A stretch of DNA of 64,000 bases from Caulobacteraceae bacterium (GTDB taxonomy: Bacteria > Pseudomonadota > Alphaproteobacteria > Caulobacterales > Caulobacteraceae). The stretch spans positions 23,605 through 87,604 of the forward strand of contig CANJLH010000014.1 in assembly GCA_947475415.1 (NCBI GenBank), given 5' to 3'. Position 1 is the stretch's first letter, and every line of letters begins with the position of its first letter. A program made the translations under genes and the position numbers. Of this stretch, positions 32,779 to 42,908 are shown one piece after another. The notes beneath the pieces were generated by a model. The model had not been told where the DNA came from. It saw only the letters and a list, made by a program, of their open reading frames with translations, and did not search any database.

Positions 32779-33779
32779 ACCGGACGCCGACCGCCCCCGA
32801 ACCCGCCGTGGTGATCGGCCTGTCCGCCGTGGTGGTGGCGATCCGCGACGGCGAGGCCGCCGTGCTCACCGTGCGGCAACATGATCCCGCCACGGGCGAA
32901 GCCTCGCAATTGCGCGGGCTGCCGTTCGGCCCCTTCGATCCGCAGGGGCATCGCACATTTGAACTGGCGCTGCGGGCCTTCGTGACCGAGCAAACGCGCT
33001 TTGACCTTGGCTATGTGGAACAGCTCTACACCTTCGGCGACAAGGGGCGGGACGCGCCAATCGCTGACATGGGGGCCGGCTCGCGGGCTCGAGTTATCTC
33101 GGTGGGCTATTTGGCGCTCACGCCCACCGCGATCGACACAACCGCGCCGGACACCGAATGGACCGCGCTGTCCCGGTTCTTCCCCTGGGAAGACTGGCGT
33201 GACGGCCGCCCCGCCGCGCTTGAGCCGATCGCGGCGGCGTTGCGGCGCTGGAGCATGGCGGCTGGTGGCGCGGAAGGCGCGCGGCGGCAGGCGGGCATGC
33301 GGTTGTTGTTCGCCCAGGATGGCGCTGTCTGGAACGAAGAGCGCGTTCTGGAACGCTATGAACTGCTTTATGAAGCCGGGCTGGCGCCGGAGGCCATCCG
33401 GGATCGGGGCGAATCCCCGCCCCTCGACGCCCAGGCGTTCGCGGCTTTGGGCGAGCCGATGTTATCCGACCACCGCCGGATCCTGGCCACTGGCCTCAGC
33501 CGCCTGCGCGGCAAGCTCAAGTACCGCCCGGTGGTGTTCGAACTGATGCCGGAAGCTTTCACCTTGTCGGCCCTGCAGCGGACTGTTGAGGCCATCGCCG
33601 GCGTTCCGCTGCACAAGCAGAACTTTCGCCGAGCCCTGGAACGCGCTGAACTGGTGGAGGGCCTCGGCCGTCTCGACGCCGAGACCGGCGGACGCCCGGC
33701 GGAACTCTTCAGATTCCGCCGCGAGATCCTCGGCGCGCGCCCGGTGTCCGGGCTTTCGCTGCCGCTGCTCAGGGATTAG
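32775..33779 (+). CDS. Nudix-like regulator, NrtR type
   Basis: A 334-aa protein with an N-terminal Nudix-like fold (about 12-145) and a C-terminal winged-helix part (about 230-310; LSALQRTVEAIAGVPLHKQNFRRAL). The Nudix box is degenerate: the region around LRGLPFGPFDPQGHRTFELAL lacks the REuxEE catalytic glutamates. This combination is typical of NrtR repressors, which sense NAD-related metabolites. Overlap by 4 nt with the phosphatase gene shows coupling. No NAD biosynthesis gene is next to it. Confidence 0.75.
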   Translation: MNRTPTAPEPAVVIGLSAVVVAIRDGEAAVLTVRQHDPATGEASQLRGLPFGPFDPQGHRTFELALRAFVTEQTRFDLGYVEQLYTFGDKGRDAPIADMGAGSRARVISVGYLALTPTAIDTTAPDTEWTALSRFFPWEDWRDGRPAALEPIAAALRRWSMAAGGAEGARRQAGMRLLFAQDGAVWNEERVLERYELLYEAGLAPEAIRDRGESPPLDAQAFAALGEPMLSDHRRILATGLSRLRGKLKYRPVVFELMPEAFTLSALQRTVEAIAGVPLHKQNFRRALERAELVEGLGRLDAETGGRPAELFRFRREILGARPVSGLSLPLLRD

Positions 33780-34980
33780 GGGCCGGCGCCGGCGCGGCCT
33801 TCCGATGCGCCGCCTTCCAGTCCATGGCCATGCGCACGCGCCGGCCAACGGCGGGGTGGCTGTAGAAAATTGTCTCCTCCAACCGCGACGGCGTGGCGGC
33901 GCGATATTCGATGGTCTTCACCAGGGCGCGGGCGAGGCCGTCAGGTTCGCCTACCCGTTCGAGCGAGAACCTATCGGCCTCGGCCTCATGGATACGGGTT
34001 AGCGTGTTTGTTAGCGGCGCAGCCAGCAGGCCCAGCACGGCGATGATGATCCCGATCACCGGAAAGCCCGCCGGGTCGGCGATGCCCTCGACCCCTTTCG
34101 CCTGGGTCAGCGCCAGCACTGGCTGAAACAGACGGTTCGTCAGCCAGAACAGCGCCAGCGCCAGTCCGACGTAGGCCGCCGCGCTCTTCAGCACGTGACC
34201 CAGCACATAGTGGCCCATCTCGTGACCGACCACGGCGCGCACTTCGGCCAGATCGGCGCCCTGCTTGAACATTGTGTCGCTCATGGCGACGCGGGCCGTG
34301 CCGAACAGGCCCGAGACATTGGCCGTATAGCGGTTCGATTGGCGCGAACCATTGTAGATGACGATCTTGTCCGATGGCACGCCATTGGCCTTGGCCATGG
34401 CCGCAACGGCATCACGCACAGGGCCGGGCGGCGCAGGCTTGAAGGTATTGAAAATCGGCTGAATGAACACCGGCGAGATGATGAACAGCAGGACGATGAA
34501 CAGGCCCGCGAAACCGGCGCTCCACAGCCACCAGGTCTTGGGCGCCCGGCGGATCAGGGCGTAGATCCCCGACATCAGCAACACGGTCGCCACCAGGGTG
34601 ATCAGACCCATGATCAGGGTTTCGCCGAGCCAGCCTGTGAAGGCCTGGCTGGTCAGTCCGTAGGCCGTCTCCCGCCACCAGTCCTCGTAGGCGTTCCACG
34701 GCAGGCTGAGCAGGGTCTCGATGGCGATGTCGGCCGCTATGACAATGGCCACGACAAACCAGGCCCGCGCGCCCCTGCCCGCTAGCGCCCCGCGCAGACG
34801 CACCAGGACGCCAGATCGCAGCACAAGCCAGGCGATCACCATGGTGATCAGCGTGCCCCACAGCAAAATCCAGTGACCGCCCTGGGTGTAGGCCTCGGCC
34901 TTTGCGTGCGCCTGTGGCGGCAATTGGGCCAGATAGGCCGCCGTGGCGGCGGCGGGGTCGAAGGCGCTGGTCTGCGGCAT
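33769..34980 (-). CDS. M48-family (Ste24-type) integral membrane metallopeptidase
   Basis: A 403-aa zinc protease. The catalytic HEMGH lies at 253-257 and the third ligand is likely E332 in HEAEAD. At least six hydrophobic segments (about 38-55, 75-92, 119-140, 153-173, 268-281, 305-323) place it in the inner membrane, as for CAAX-type prenyl proteases and quality-control proteases. The last codons overlap the convergent Nudix gene by 11 nt. Confidence 0.9.
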   Translation of the reverse strand: MPQTSAFDPAAATAAYLAQLPPQAHAKAEAYTQGGHWILLWGTLITMVIAWLVLRSGVLVRLRGALAGRGARAWFVVAIVIAADIAIETLLSLPWNAYEDWWRETAYGLTSQAFTGWLGETLIMGLITLVATVLLMSGIYALIRRAPKTWWLWSAGFAGLFIVLLFIISPVFIQPIFNTFKPAPPGPVRDAVAAMAKANGVPSDKIVIYNGSRQSNRYTANVSGLFGTARVAMSDTMFKQGADLAEVRAVVGHEMGHYVLGHVLKSAAAYVGLALALFWLTNRLFQPVLALTQAKGVEGIADPAGFPVIGIIIAVLGLLAAPLTNTLTRIHEAEADRFSLERVGEPDGLARALVKTIEYRAATPSRLEETIFYSHPAVGRRVRMAMDWKAAHRKAAPAPAPNP

Positions 34981-35119
34981 GTTCTCACTCCCCTGCCCGA
35001 TGTCGCAGGAGGCCTGAGTCCTGGACGATTGTCAGGTGAAATCAGTGCCGGAACATTTCGTGAACATTTTGCTTGCGCCGCTCGTCCATGCCGTTAGGAC
35101 ACGGTTCAGGAGGCGACGA

Positions 35120-35347
35120 ATGGTTCGGGTGCGATATGGCGGCGTGCGCGATCCACATCAGCTGTTCGATGAATTGCGCCCGTTCCGCCAGAAACTGAGA
35201 ACGCAGCAGGACCTGTGCCGGCCGTTCGGCCCCGAATACATGATCCTGGGCGGAGTCGTGGCTGCGCTGGACGCCGCGGCGCACTACTTCACCGGCCAGC
35301 CGTCGTTCTATTCCATCGGCGTCGCGAAAGCCGACCCCGAGCCGTGA
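35120..35347 (+). CDS. Small conserved hypothetical protein
   Basis: A 75-aa protein starting MVRVRYGGVRDPHQLFDEL. The ATG at 35120 is preceded by a perfect AGGAGG at ideal spacing; a longer frame to 35036 lacks this. The middle contains FGPEYMILGGVVAALDAAAHYF, a possible amphipathic or membrane helix. No family recognised. It is isolated, between the M48 gene (divergent) and the convergent small membrane protein gene. Confidence 0.6.
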   Translation: MVRVRYGGVRDPHQLFDELRPFRQKLRTQQDLCRPFGPEYMILGGVVAALDAAAHYFTGQPSFYSIGVAKADPEP

Positions 35348-35353
35348 GCTGCT

Positions 35354-35590
35354 CTAACGGCGCCGGTTCGGCGCATTGAGCACCGTCAGATTGTTTACGA
35401 CCAGGTCCTGGATTTCCACTCGGTTGAATCGTGTGCGGCGAATGGTGAGTTTGCCGATCACCAGGCTGCCAATCGCAAATGCCCCAAGCGCCAGGGCCCC
35501 GATCGCCAGGGCGCCAGCGAGACCAGATCCGAGAACGCCGGCCGTGCGACCCTGGCTCGGCGGCGGCGCAGGCATCGGAAGCGGAGCCAT
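35354..35590 (-). CDS. Small membrane-associated protein with short hydrophobic repeats
   Basis: A 78-aa protein with a Pro-rich start (MAPLPMPAPPPSQG) and a run of near-repeats of five residues built on A/L/V-I/L-G (GALAIGALALGAFAIGSLVIG). A beta-like tail follows (RFNRVEIQDLVVNNLTV), resembling a short right-handed helix or a membrane hairpin. It begins one base after the ppdK stop, with AAGGA inside the ppdK end, so it is the last gene of the glyQ-glyS-ppdK operon. Function unknown. Confidence 0.6.
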   Translation of the reverse strand: MAPLPMPAPPPSQGRTAGVLGSGLAGALAIGALALGAFAIGSLVIGKLTIRRTRFNRVEIQDLVVNNLTVLNAPNRRR

Positions 35591-35591
35591 T

Positions 35592-38288
35592 TCAGCGGTC
35601 CTTCTCGCGATCACCCACCGCGGCCTGGGCGGCCGCCAAACGGGCGATGGGCACACGGTAGGCCGAGCAGCTCACGTAATCCAGGCCGACGGACTCGCAG
35701 AAGCGGATCGAGGCCGGATCGCCGCCGTGCTCGCCGCAGATCCCGAGCTTCACATCAGCCCGCACGGCGCGACCACGTTCAGCAGCCAGCCGGATGAGGT
35801 CGCCGACTCCCTCCTGGTCCAGGGTCACGAAGGGATCGCGGTCGAAAATGCCCTTTTCGATGTAGGCGTTCAGGAACTTTCCGCAGTCGTCGCGGCTGAT
35901 CCCGAACGTGGTCTGGGTCAGGTCGTTGGTGCCGAACGAGAAGAACTCCGCATGCTCGGCCAGGTCGCCGGCGCGCAGCGCCGCGCGCGGCAGTTCAACC
36001 ATGGTGCCGACCCGGTAGGTGATGGTCTGGCCTTTCGCGGCCATGGCCTCGGCGGCGGTGCGGTCGGTGAGCTCGCGCAGGAACTTCATCTCCTCGCGCT
36101 TGGCGACCAACGGATGCATGATCTCCGGCACCGGCGCCGCCTTGCCCGTCGCGACGATTTCGCACGCCGCTTCGATGATGGCGCGCACCTGCATCTCGTA
36201 GATTTCCGGGAATGAGATCCCCAGCCGGCAACCGCGGTGGCCAAGCATGGGATTGACCTCATGCAGTTCCTTGGCCCGTCTCAGAAGCTTGGCCGCGTCA
36301 AAGCCGGTGGCGGCGGCGACGGCGGCCACATCCTCCTCAGTGTGGGGCAAGAATTCATGCAGCGGCGGGTCCAGAAGGCGGATGGTGACCGGCAGGCCCT
36401 CCATGATCTCGAACAATTCGACGAAGTCCGCCCGCTGCATTGGCAATATCTTGGCCAGTGCGGCTCTGCGGCCGGCCTCGTCGTCAGCCAGGATCATCTC
36501 ACGCACGGCGGCGATGCGCGTGGGGTCGAAAAACATGTGCTCAGTGCGGCACAGACCAATGCCCTCCGCGCCGAACTGGCGGGCGGTCCTGGCGTCGGCT
36601 GCGGTTTCAGCGTTGGCCCGGACCTTCAGCCGCCGCAGGCCGTCGGCCCATTCCATAAGCTCCGCAAAGTCGCCGGACAGCTCCGGTTCGATCATGTCGA
36701 CCTCGCCGGCCAGAATCTCGCCAGTGGAACCGTCGATGGTGACGACATCACCGGCCCGGAAGGTTTGGCCGCGGGCCCGCAGTTCGCCGTTCCTGGCGTC
36801 GATCTGCAATTCTCCGGCGCCTGACACGCAGGGACGGCCCATTCCGCGGGCCACCACGGCGGCGTGGCTGGTCATGCCGCCGCGGGCGGTGACGATACCG
36901 CGGGCGGCATCCATCCCGCGAATGTCCTCGGGGCTGGTTTCCTCCCGCACCAGGATGACCGACCCGTGCGTCCCGCCCAGGCGCTCCGCCTCGCCGGCGG
37001 TAAACACGATCTGGCCCGTCGCCGCCCCCGGCGATGCCGGCAGGCCGGTGGCGATCACCAGCCTGGGGCTATTCGGGTCGATGGTCGGGTGCAGCAACTG
37101 GTCGAGCGATCCCGGCTCGACCCGCATAACCGCCTCCTCACGGCTGATCAGGCCTTCGCCGGCGAGATCGACCGCGATCTTCAACGCGGCCTTCGCGGTG
37201 CGTTTGCCGTTGCGCGTCTGCAGCATGAAGAGCCGCCCGCGCTCCACCGTGAACTCGATGTCCTGCATGTCGCGATAGTGCCGTTCAAGCTTGCCCACGA
37301 CCTCGCGAAACTCTCGGAACACCTCCGGCAGCGCCTCCTCCATGGAGGGGTTTTTCTCGCCCATCTCTTCGCGGGCCGCCCGGGTCAGGGTCTGCGGCGT
37401 GCGGATGCCGGCGACCACGTCCTCACCCTGGGCGTTCAGCAGGAACTCGCCATAAAGGCGGTTCTCGCCGGTGGAAGGGTTTCGGGTGAAGGCGACCCCG
37501 GTGGCCGAGGTGTCGCCCATGTTGCCGAACACCATGGATTGGACATTGACCGCCGTGCCCCAGCTTTCCGGGATGTCGTGCATGCGCCGGTAGAACTTGG
37601 CGCGGTCATTCATCCAGCTTGCGAACACCGCCCCCACCGCGCCCCAGAGCTGGGACTTGGGTTCCTGGGGAAAGGGCGCGCCGAGCTCACGGGCGACGAG
37701 GTCCTTGTAGTCTGCGACCACGGCCTCCCAGTCTTCGGCGTTCAGGTCGGTGTCGACATAGGCGTCCAGCCGGTCCTTGTGATCATCCAGGATCTCCTCG
37801 AACATGTGGTGGTCCAGCCCCAGCACCACGTTCGAATACATCTGAATGAACCGACGGTAGGAATCGAAGGCGAACCGGCGGTCCCCCGACAGGCTGGCCA
37901 GCCCCTCCACAGTGGCGTCGGTGAGTCCGAGATTCAACACCGTGTCCATCATGCCCGGCATCGAGGCCTGGGCCCCGGAGCGAACCGACACCAGCAGCGG
38001 ATTGGCCGCGTCGCCGAAAGCCTTGCCGGTCGCCCGCTCCACCTCCGCCAGAGCCTCGGCCACCTGACTTTCCAACTCGGCCGGATAGCTGTTTGCATTC
38101 GCGTAATAGTGCGTGCAGGCCTCGGTGGTGATGGTGAAACCCGGCGGCACCGGCAGACCGAGCGACGACATCTCAGCCAGGTTGGCGCCCTTGCCGCCAA
38201 GCAGGGCCTTCATCGAAGCGTCGCCGTCAGCCCGCCCGCCGCCGAAGCTGTAGACCCAACGTACTTGCGTCGTTGATGCGCCGCTCAT
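35592..38288 (-). CDS. ppdK: Pyruvate, phosphate dikinase
   Basis: An 898-aa PPDK that interconverts pyruvate, ATP and phosphate with PEP, AMP and pyrophosphate. The N-terminal nucleotide-binding domain starts VYSFGGGRADGD and has LLGGKGANLAEM. The swivelling phosphohistidine is in GGMTSHAAVVARGMG (about 472-486). The C-terminal PEP/pyruvate barrel contains GIGLCRTEHMFF and FGTNDLTQTTFG. Length is normal. It lies 6 nt downstream of glyS, an arrangement that implies co-transcription. Confidence 0.97.
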   Translation of the reverse strand: MSGASTTQVRWVYSFGGGRADGDASMKALLGGKGANLAEMSSLGLPVPPGFTITTEACTHYYANANSYPAELESQVAEALAEVERATGKAFGDAANPLLVSVRSGAQASMPGMMDTVLNLGLTDATVEGLASLSGDRRFAFDSYRRFIQMYSNVVLGLDHHMFEEILDDHKDRLDAYVDTDLNAEDWEAVVADYKDLVARELGAPFPQEPKSQLWGAVGAVFASWMNDRAKFYRRMHDIPESWGTAVNVQSMVFGNMGDTSATGVAFTRNPSTGENRLYGEFLLNAQGEDVVAGIRTPQTLTRAAREEMGEKNPSMEEALPEVFREFREVVGKLERHYRDMQDIEFTVERGRLFMLQTRNGKRTAKAALKIAVDLAGEGLISREEAVMRVEPGSLDQLLHPTIDPNSPRLVIATGLPASPGAATGQIVFTAGEAERLGGTHGSVILVREETSPEDIRGMDAARGIVTARGGMTSHAAVVARGMGRPCVSGAGELQIDARNGELRARGQTFRAGDVVTIDGSTGEILAGEVDMIEPELSGDFAELMEWADGLRRLKVRANAETAADARTARQFGAEGIGLCRTEHMFFDPTRIAAVREMILADDEAGRRAALAKILPMQRADFVELFEIMEGLPVTIRLLDPPLHEFLPHTEEDVAAVAAATGFDAAKLLRRAKELHEVNPMLGHRGCRLGISFPEIYEMQVRAIIEAACEIVATGKAAPVPEIMHPLVAKREEMKFLRELTDRTAAEAMAAKGQTITYRVGTMVELPRAALRAGDLAEHAEFFSFGTNDLTQTTFGISRDDCGKFLNAYIEKGIFDRDPFVTLDQEGVGDLIRLAAERGRAVRADVKLGICGEHGGDPASIRFCESVGLDYVSCSAYRVPIARLAAAQAAVGDREKDR

Positions 38289-38294
38289 GTACGT

Positions 38295-40577
38295 CTAGCC
38301 CGTTACTAAGGAAAAGTCGGCCACCTGGCCCATGGCGTCGCGGATCTGCCCCAGCAGGCGCAAACGGTTCGCACGTTCGGAAGGCTTTTCCGAATTGACC
38401 AGCACCTTCACGAAGAAGGCGTCCAGCGGCGCGCGCAATCCAGCCAGAATCCGCATGGCGCCCGCGAAGTCCTCGGTGGCCAGGGCCGCGTCCAGCGGTC
38501 CGTCGGCGGCCTTGACAGCGTCGATCAGAGCGATCTCCTCGGCGGGCGCGCCGGCCGACTTCACCGCCTCGCCGGTAGGCAGCGGCCCCTTCTTCGCTTC
38601 GGCTCTCAGAATATTGGCGGCGCGGTTGTGTCCGGCCAGCAGGTTCGCCCCGTCATCCGTCGCCAGGAAGCGGCCCAGTGCGGCGACCCGGGCGGCGATG
38701 CGCACAAGATCGTCGTCCCCAAGCGCGAACACCGCATCCACCAGGTCATGGCGTTGGCCTTGCTCGCGAAGCTGCACCTTCAACCGATCGGCCAGAAACG
38801 CCAGGACCTCATCGGCCACCTTGGGATAGGGCGCGAAGCTGTAGAGGATCTCTCCGTCAGGCTTGCCCCCAGCCACACGGCGGGTGCGGTCAAACTCCAC
38901 ATCCACTTCGCGTTCCATCGCCACCACCATCGGCGGGGCGTCCGCTATGAGGGCTTCGTCAAACTCTCTCAGATAGGTCTCGAACACCTTCGAGCGGTCG
39001 CGGCCCCGGGCGCCCAGATAGGCGGTTGTGCGGTCAGTTGATATAAACAGAGCCCGCCCCGGATCCACATAGCAGCGCAGCGCGCCGTACCAGTGGTCCA
39101 CCAGCTTGCGGATCGGCGCCCTCACCTCGCTATTGAGAAGAATGCGTATCAGGCCAAGTGCGGCGCGCCGCAGCGCGTAGGGATCGCGCGACCCGGTGGG
39201 CTTTTCTCCGATTGCGAAGAAGGCGGTCAGGGAGTCGATTTTGTCTGCGATGGCGAGCGCCATGGTCACCGGTTTGTCGGGAACCTCGTCGCTGGGGCCA
39301 ACCGGGCGGTAATGATCCGTGATCGCCTCGGCGACGATGGCGCTGAGCCCTTCTTCGCGGGCGTAGTAGCCGCCCATTGCGCCCTGCAGTTCCGGAAACT
39401 CGTCCACCATGCCGGTGGCGAGATCAGCCTTGCACAGGCGCGCCGCCTGCGCGGCCTTGGCCGCATCGGCGCCCACCATCGGCGCGATCTCGGCCACGAG
39501 CATTTCCAGCCGCTCCACCCGTTCGCGCACAGTGCCGAGGCGGGCGTGGAAGGTTACGCCTTCGAGCTTCTTCAACCGTTGTTCCAGCGGGACTTTGCAA
39601 TCCTCCGTCCAGAAGAAACGCGCGTCGGACAGGCGCGCAGCCAGCACCCGCGCATTCCCGGCGGCGATCGCCTTGCCGCCATCTGGAGCCACGATATTGG
39701 CCACGGTCACGAAGTGGGGCGCCAGCTTGTCGGTTTTCCCATCCCGAACGGCGAAGTACTTCTGGTGCGTGCGCATGGAGGTGCGGATCACCTCCGGCGG
39801 CAGATTAAGGAACGCTGGGTCCATGTCGCCGAGCACCGGCGTCGGCCATTCCGCAAGACCTGCCACCTCGTCCAGCAACCCCTCGTCCTCGACCAACTCC
39901 AGGCCGCGGGCGAAACACAGCGCGCGCGCACTGGCCAGGATCCGATCCTTGCGGGCCTCGGCATCCAACACCACGAACCGTTCGGTCAGCCCTTTTTCAT
40001 AGCTGGCGAAGTCCTTGGCCTTGAATGCCCGCCCAGTGCCCATGAACCGATGCCCCTCGGTCTGAGCGCCGCTTTCAATGCCGTCGATGGAGAAAGGGAC
40101 GACCTCGCCATCGAAGATACAAAGGATCCGCTTGATGGGCCGAACCCAACGCAGCGTACCGGCGCCCCAGGTCATGGACTTGGGCCAGGGGAAATCTCGG
40201 ATGATCTCATCGGCCATCTCGGCGATGAGCCCGGCCGTGGGGCGGCCCTTACGCTCAATCCTGGCGAAATAGACGCCGTCGCGCTCGATAAGCTCTCCGC
40301 GTCCGATCCCCGCGTTGCGCAGGAACCCTTCTATGGCCGCCTCGGGGGACCCGACCCTGGGCCCCTTGCGCTCTTCCGCGCGATCGCCCTGGGCGGCGTC
40401 CAGCCCTTCGACCACCAGGGCCAGGCGACGAGGCCCCGCGAATGACTTCATCGAGGTGGGCGAAAACCCATGTGCGGCCAGCCGCTCGCCGGCCATGCGC
40501 TCAAGGTCCCGCGCCGCCTGCGCCTGCATGCGGGCGGGGATTTCTTCCGAGAAGATTTCGAACAGGAGTTGGGGCAT
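38295..40577 (-). CDS. glyS: Glycine--tRNA ligase beta subunit
   Basis: A 760-aa GlyS of the alpha2-beta2 enzyme, somewhat longer than the usual ~690. The N-terminus LLFEIFSEEIPARMQAQA is canonical. Family blocks ALVVEGLD, TWGAGTLRWVRPI and EPTGSRDPYALRRAALG-like PTGSRDPYALRR are present. The C-terminal anticodon-binding part ends with LDAFFVKVLVNSEK and LRLLGQI. It follows glyQ by 4 nt. Confidence 0.96.
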   Translation of the reverse strand: MPQLLFEIFSEEIPARMQAQAARDLERMAGERLAAHGFSPTSMKSFAGPRRLALVVEGLDAAQGDRAEERKGPRVGSPEAAIEGFLRNAGIGRGELIERDGVYFARIERKGRPTAGLIAEMADEIIRDFPWPKSMTWGAGTLRWVRPIKRILCIFDGEVVPFSIDGIESGAQTEGHRFMGTGRAFKAKDFASYEKGLTERFVVLDAEARKDRILASARALCFARGLELVEDEGLLDEVAGLAEWPTPVLGDMDPAFLNLPPEVIRTSMRTHQKYFAVRDGKTDKLAPHFVTVANIVAPDGGKAIAAGNARVLAARLSDARFFWTEDCKVPLEQRLKKLEGVTFHARLGTVRERVERLEMLVAEIAPMVGADAAKAAQAARLCKADLATGMVDEFPELQGAMGGYYAREEGLSAIVAEAITDHYRPVGPSDEVPDKPVTMALAIADKIDSLTAFFAIGEKPTGSRDPYALRRAALGLIRILLNSEVRAPIRKLVDHWYGALRCYVDPGRALFISTDRTTAYLGARGRDRSKVFETYLREFDEALIADAPPMVVAMEREVDVEFDRTRRVAGGKPDGEILYSFAPYPKVADEVLAFLADRLKVQLREQGQRHDLVDAVFALGDDDLVRIAARVAALGRFLATDDGANLLAGHNRAANILRAEAKKGPLPTGEAVKSAGAPAEEIALIDAVKAADGPLDAALATEDFAGAMRILAGLRAPLDAFFVKVLVNSEKPSERANRLRLLGQIRDAMGQVADFSLVTG

Positions 40578-40581
40578 GGCG

Positions 40582-41481
40582 TCAGTTCCCCGTCTCGTTG
40601 GCCACCCAGGCCTCCGCGCACATCTTGGTCAGGTCGCGGATACGGCCGATATAGCTCTGTCGCTCGGCCACGGCGATGGCGCCGCGGGCGTTCATCAGAT
40701 TGAACAAGTGACTGGCTTTCAGCACCAGATCATAGGCCGGCAGGACCAGCGCCTGGCCCTGCGGCCCCTTTTGGGTCAGCAGGCGCGGCGCCTGGGTCTC
40801 CATGTCCTCGAATTGCCGCTTAAGCGTTTCGACGTCATAGGCCTCGAAATTTGCGGCGGAGTGCTGGCGCTCATTCTCCAGGAACACTTCGCCATAGGTC
40901 TTGGGCGCGGGTCCATCGGGATCATTGAAGGCGAGGTCGGCGAAGTGATCAACGCCTTGCAGATACATGGCCAGACGCTCCAGCCCGTAGGTCAGCTCTC
41001 CCGCCACCGGGAACACGTCCAGGCCGCCCACCTGCTGGAAGTAGGTGTATTGGGTCACCTCCATCCCGTCGCACCAGACCTCCCATCCCAGGCCCCAGGC
41101 GCCCACGGTGGGGTTTTCCCAATCATCCTCGACGAAGCGGATGTCGTGCAGTTTGAGGTCCAGGCCAATCGCTTCCAGGGAACCGAGATATAGGTCCTGC
41201 AGGTCGTCAGGGTTCGGCTTCAGGATCACCTGATACTGATAATAGTGCTGCAGGCGGTTTGGGTTTTCCCCATAGCGCCCGTCACCTGGCCGCCGCGACG
41301 GCTGCACATAGGCTGCGCGCCAGGGTTTAGGGCCCAGCGCGCGCAGCACCGTCGCCGGATGCAGCGTGCCCGCGCCGACCTCAACGTCGTGCGGCTCCAG
41401 GATCACGCAGCCTTGGCGGCTCCAATAGTCATGGAGTTTCAGGATCAGGCCCTGAAAGGAAAGAGGCTTATCTGAGGGCAT
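40582..41481 (-). CDS. glyQ: Glycine--tRNA ligase alpha subunit
   Basis: A 299-aa GlyQ, the catalytic subunit for glycyl-tRNA formation. Diagnostic blocks are [50 protein letters not shown] and [16 protein letters not shown]. Length is normal. It begins the leftward glyQ-glyS-ppdK operon, just downstream of a strong terminator that ends the fasciclin transcript. Confidence 0.97.
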   Translation of the reverse strand: MPSDKPLSFQGLILKLHDYWSRQGCVILEPHDVEVGAGTLHPATVLRALGPKPWRAAYVQPSRRPGDGRYGENPNRLQHYYQYQVILKPNPDDLQDLYLGSLEAIGLDLKLHDIRFVEDDWENPTVGAWGLGWEVWCDGMEVTQYTYFQQVGGLDVFPVAGELTYGLERLAMYLQGVDHFADLAFNDPDGPAPKTYGEVFLENERQHSAANFEAYDVETLKRQFEDMETQAPRLLTQKGPQGQALVLPAYDLVLKASHLFNLMNARGAIAVAERQSYIGRIRDLTKMCAEAWVANETGN

Positions 41482-41501
41482 TTCGGCCTGTTCGCGGGCG
41501 C

Positions 41502-41537
41502 AAAAAAAGGTCGGCGGACCATAGGGCGCGCCGACCT
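41502..41537 (-). terminator. Intrinsic terminator after the fasciclin gene
   Basis: Read leftward, a perfect 9-bp stem AGGTCGGCG / CGCCGACCT with a 12-base loop ends in seven T residues. It lies between the fasciclin gene and glyQ. Confidence 0.9.
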
Positions 41538-41568
41538 AAGCTTCAAGGCGTGGGCTGAGCCAACGCGC

Positions 41569-42156
41569 TCACCCGCCCGGGGCCGACGGGGTCACCGCAG
41601 CGCTGGGCGCCGGGACCGCGGGGTTCAGGACCTTGTCCAGCACATCCACGACGCCGTTGCTCACAATCAGGTCCGGCTGGATGATGGCCGCATTGTTCAC
41701 CATCAGAACCGCCCCGGTTCCGTCGATTTCAACATTTGCGCCGGCGACCGTCGGCAATGATCCGTGGCCGCCCTTGTACTTGGCGGTGTCAATGCGCGCA
41801 TTGACGATGTGGTAGGTGAGCAGTTTCTGAAGGCGGCCCTTGTCAGCCATCAGCCGATCAAGCTCGCCGGCCGGCAGCGCGGCGAAGGCCGCATCGTTCG
41901 GAGCGAAGACCGTCAGATTGGGCTGCGCCTTTAACAGGCCGGACAGGTTGGTGGCGTCTAGCGCGCGCGTAAAGGTGTTGAACTGGCCTGACAGCTTCAG
42001 GGTCTGAACGATGTCGCCATTGGCGGCCACCTTCGGCGCGGCGGGCGCCGCTACGGCCGCCGCCGGGGCGACCGGCACGGCGGGAGTCTGGGCGACACCC
42101 ATCCCGGCGATCAGGCTCAACAGAACGCCAGCCGTTGAAATACGCGTCAGTTTCAT
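41569..42156 (-). CDS. Secreted fasciclin-domain protein
   Basis: A 195-aa exported protein with a signal peptide (1-22, ending GMGVAQ), an Ala/Pro-rich spacer and one fasciclin (FAS1) domain (about 48-180). The H1 motif is LTVFAPNDAAFAALP, the YH dipeptide is in LTYHIVN and H2 lies around GVVDVLDKVLNP. The ATG at 42156 follows GAGGA, and the longer frame upstream is not coding. FAS1 proteins mediate adhesion or bind the envelope. Confidence 0.9.
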   Translation of the reverse strand: MKLTRISTAGVLLSLIAGMGVAQTPAVPVAPAAAVAAPAAPKVAANGDIVQTLKLSGQFNTFTRALDATNLSGLLKAQPNLTVFAPNDAAFAALPAGELDRLMADKGRLQKLLTYHIVNARIDTAKYKGGHGSLPTVAGANVEIDGTGAVLMVNNAAIIQPDLIVSNGVVDVLDKVLNPAVPAPSAAVTPSAPGG

Positions 42157-42871
<715 letters not shown>

Positions 42872-42908
42872 GCGCGCCAACCCACCTGACAAAGGGATAG
42901 AAATTCCA

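Noticed and set aside
35592..38276. Long rightward frames over ppdK (for example 36864-38276)
   Set aside because: Antisense shadows of a well-recognised enzyme gene.
39093..40445. A 450-codon rightward frame over glyS
   Set aside because: Antisense shadow; no start signal and no domain.
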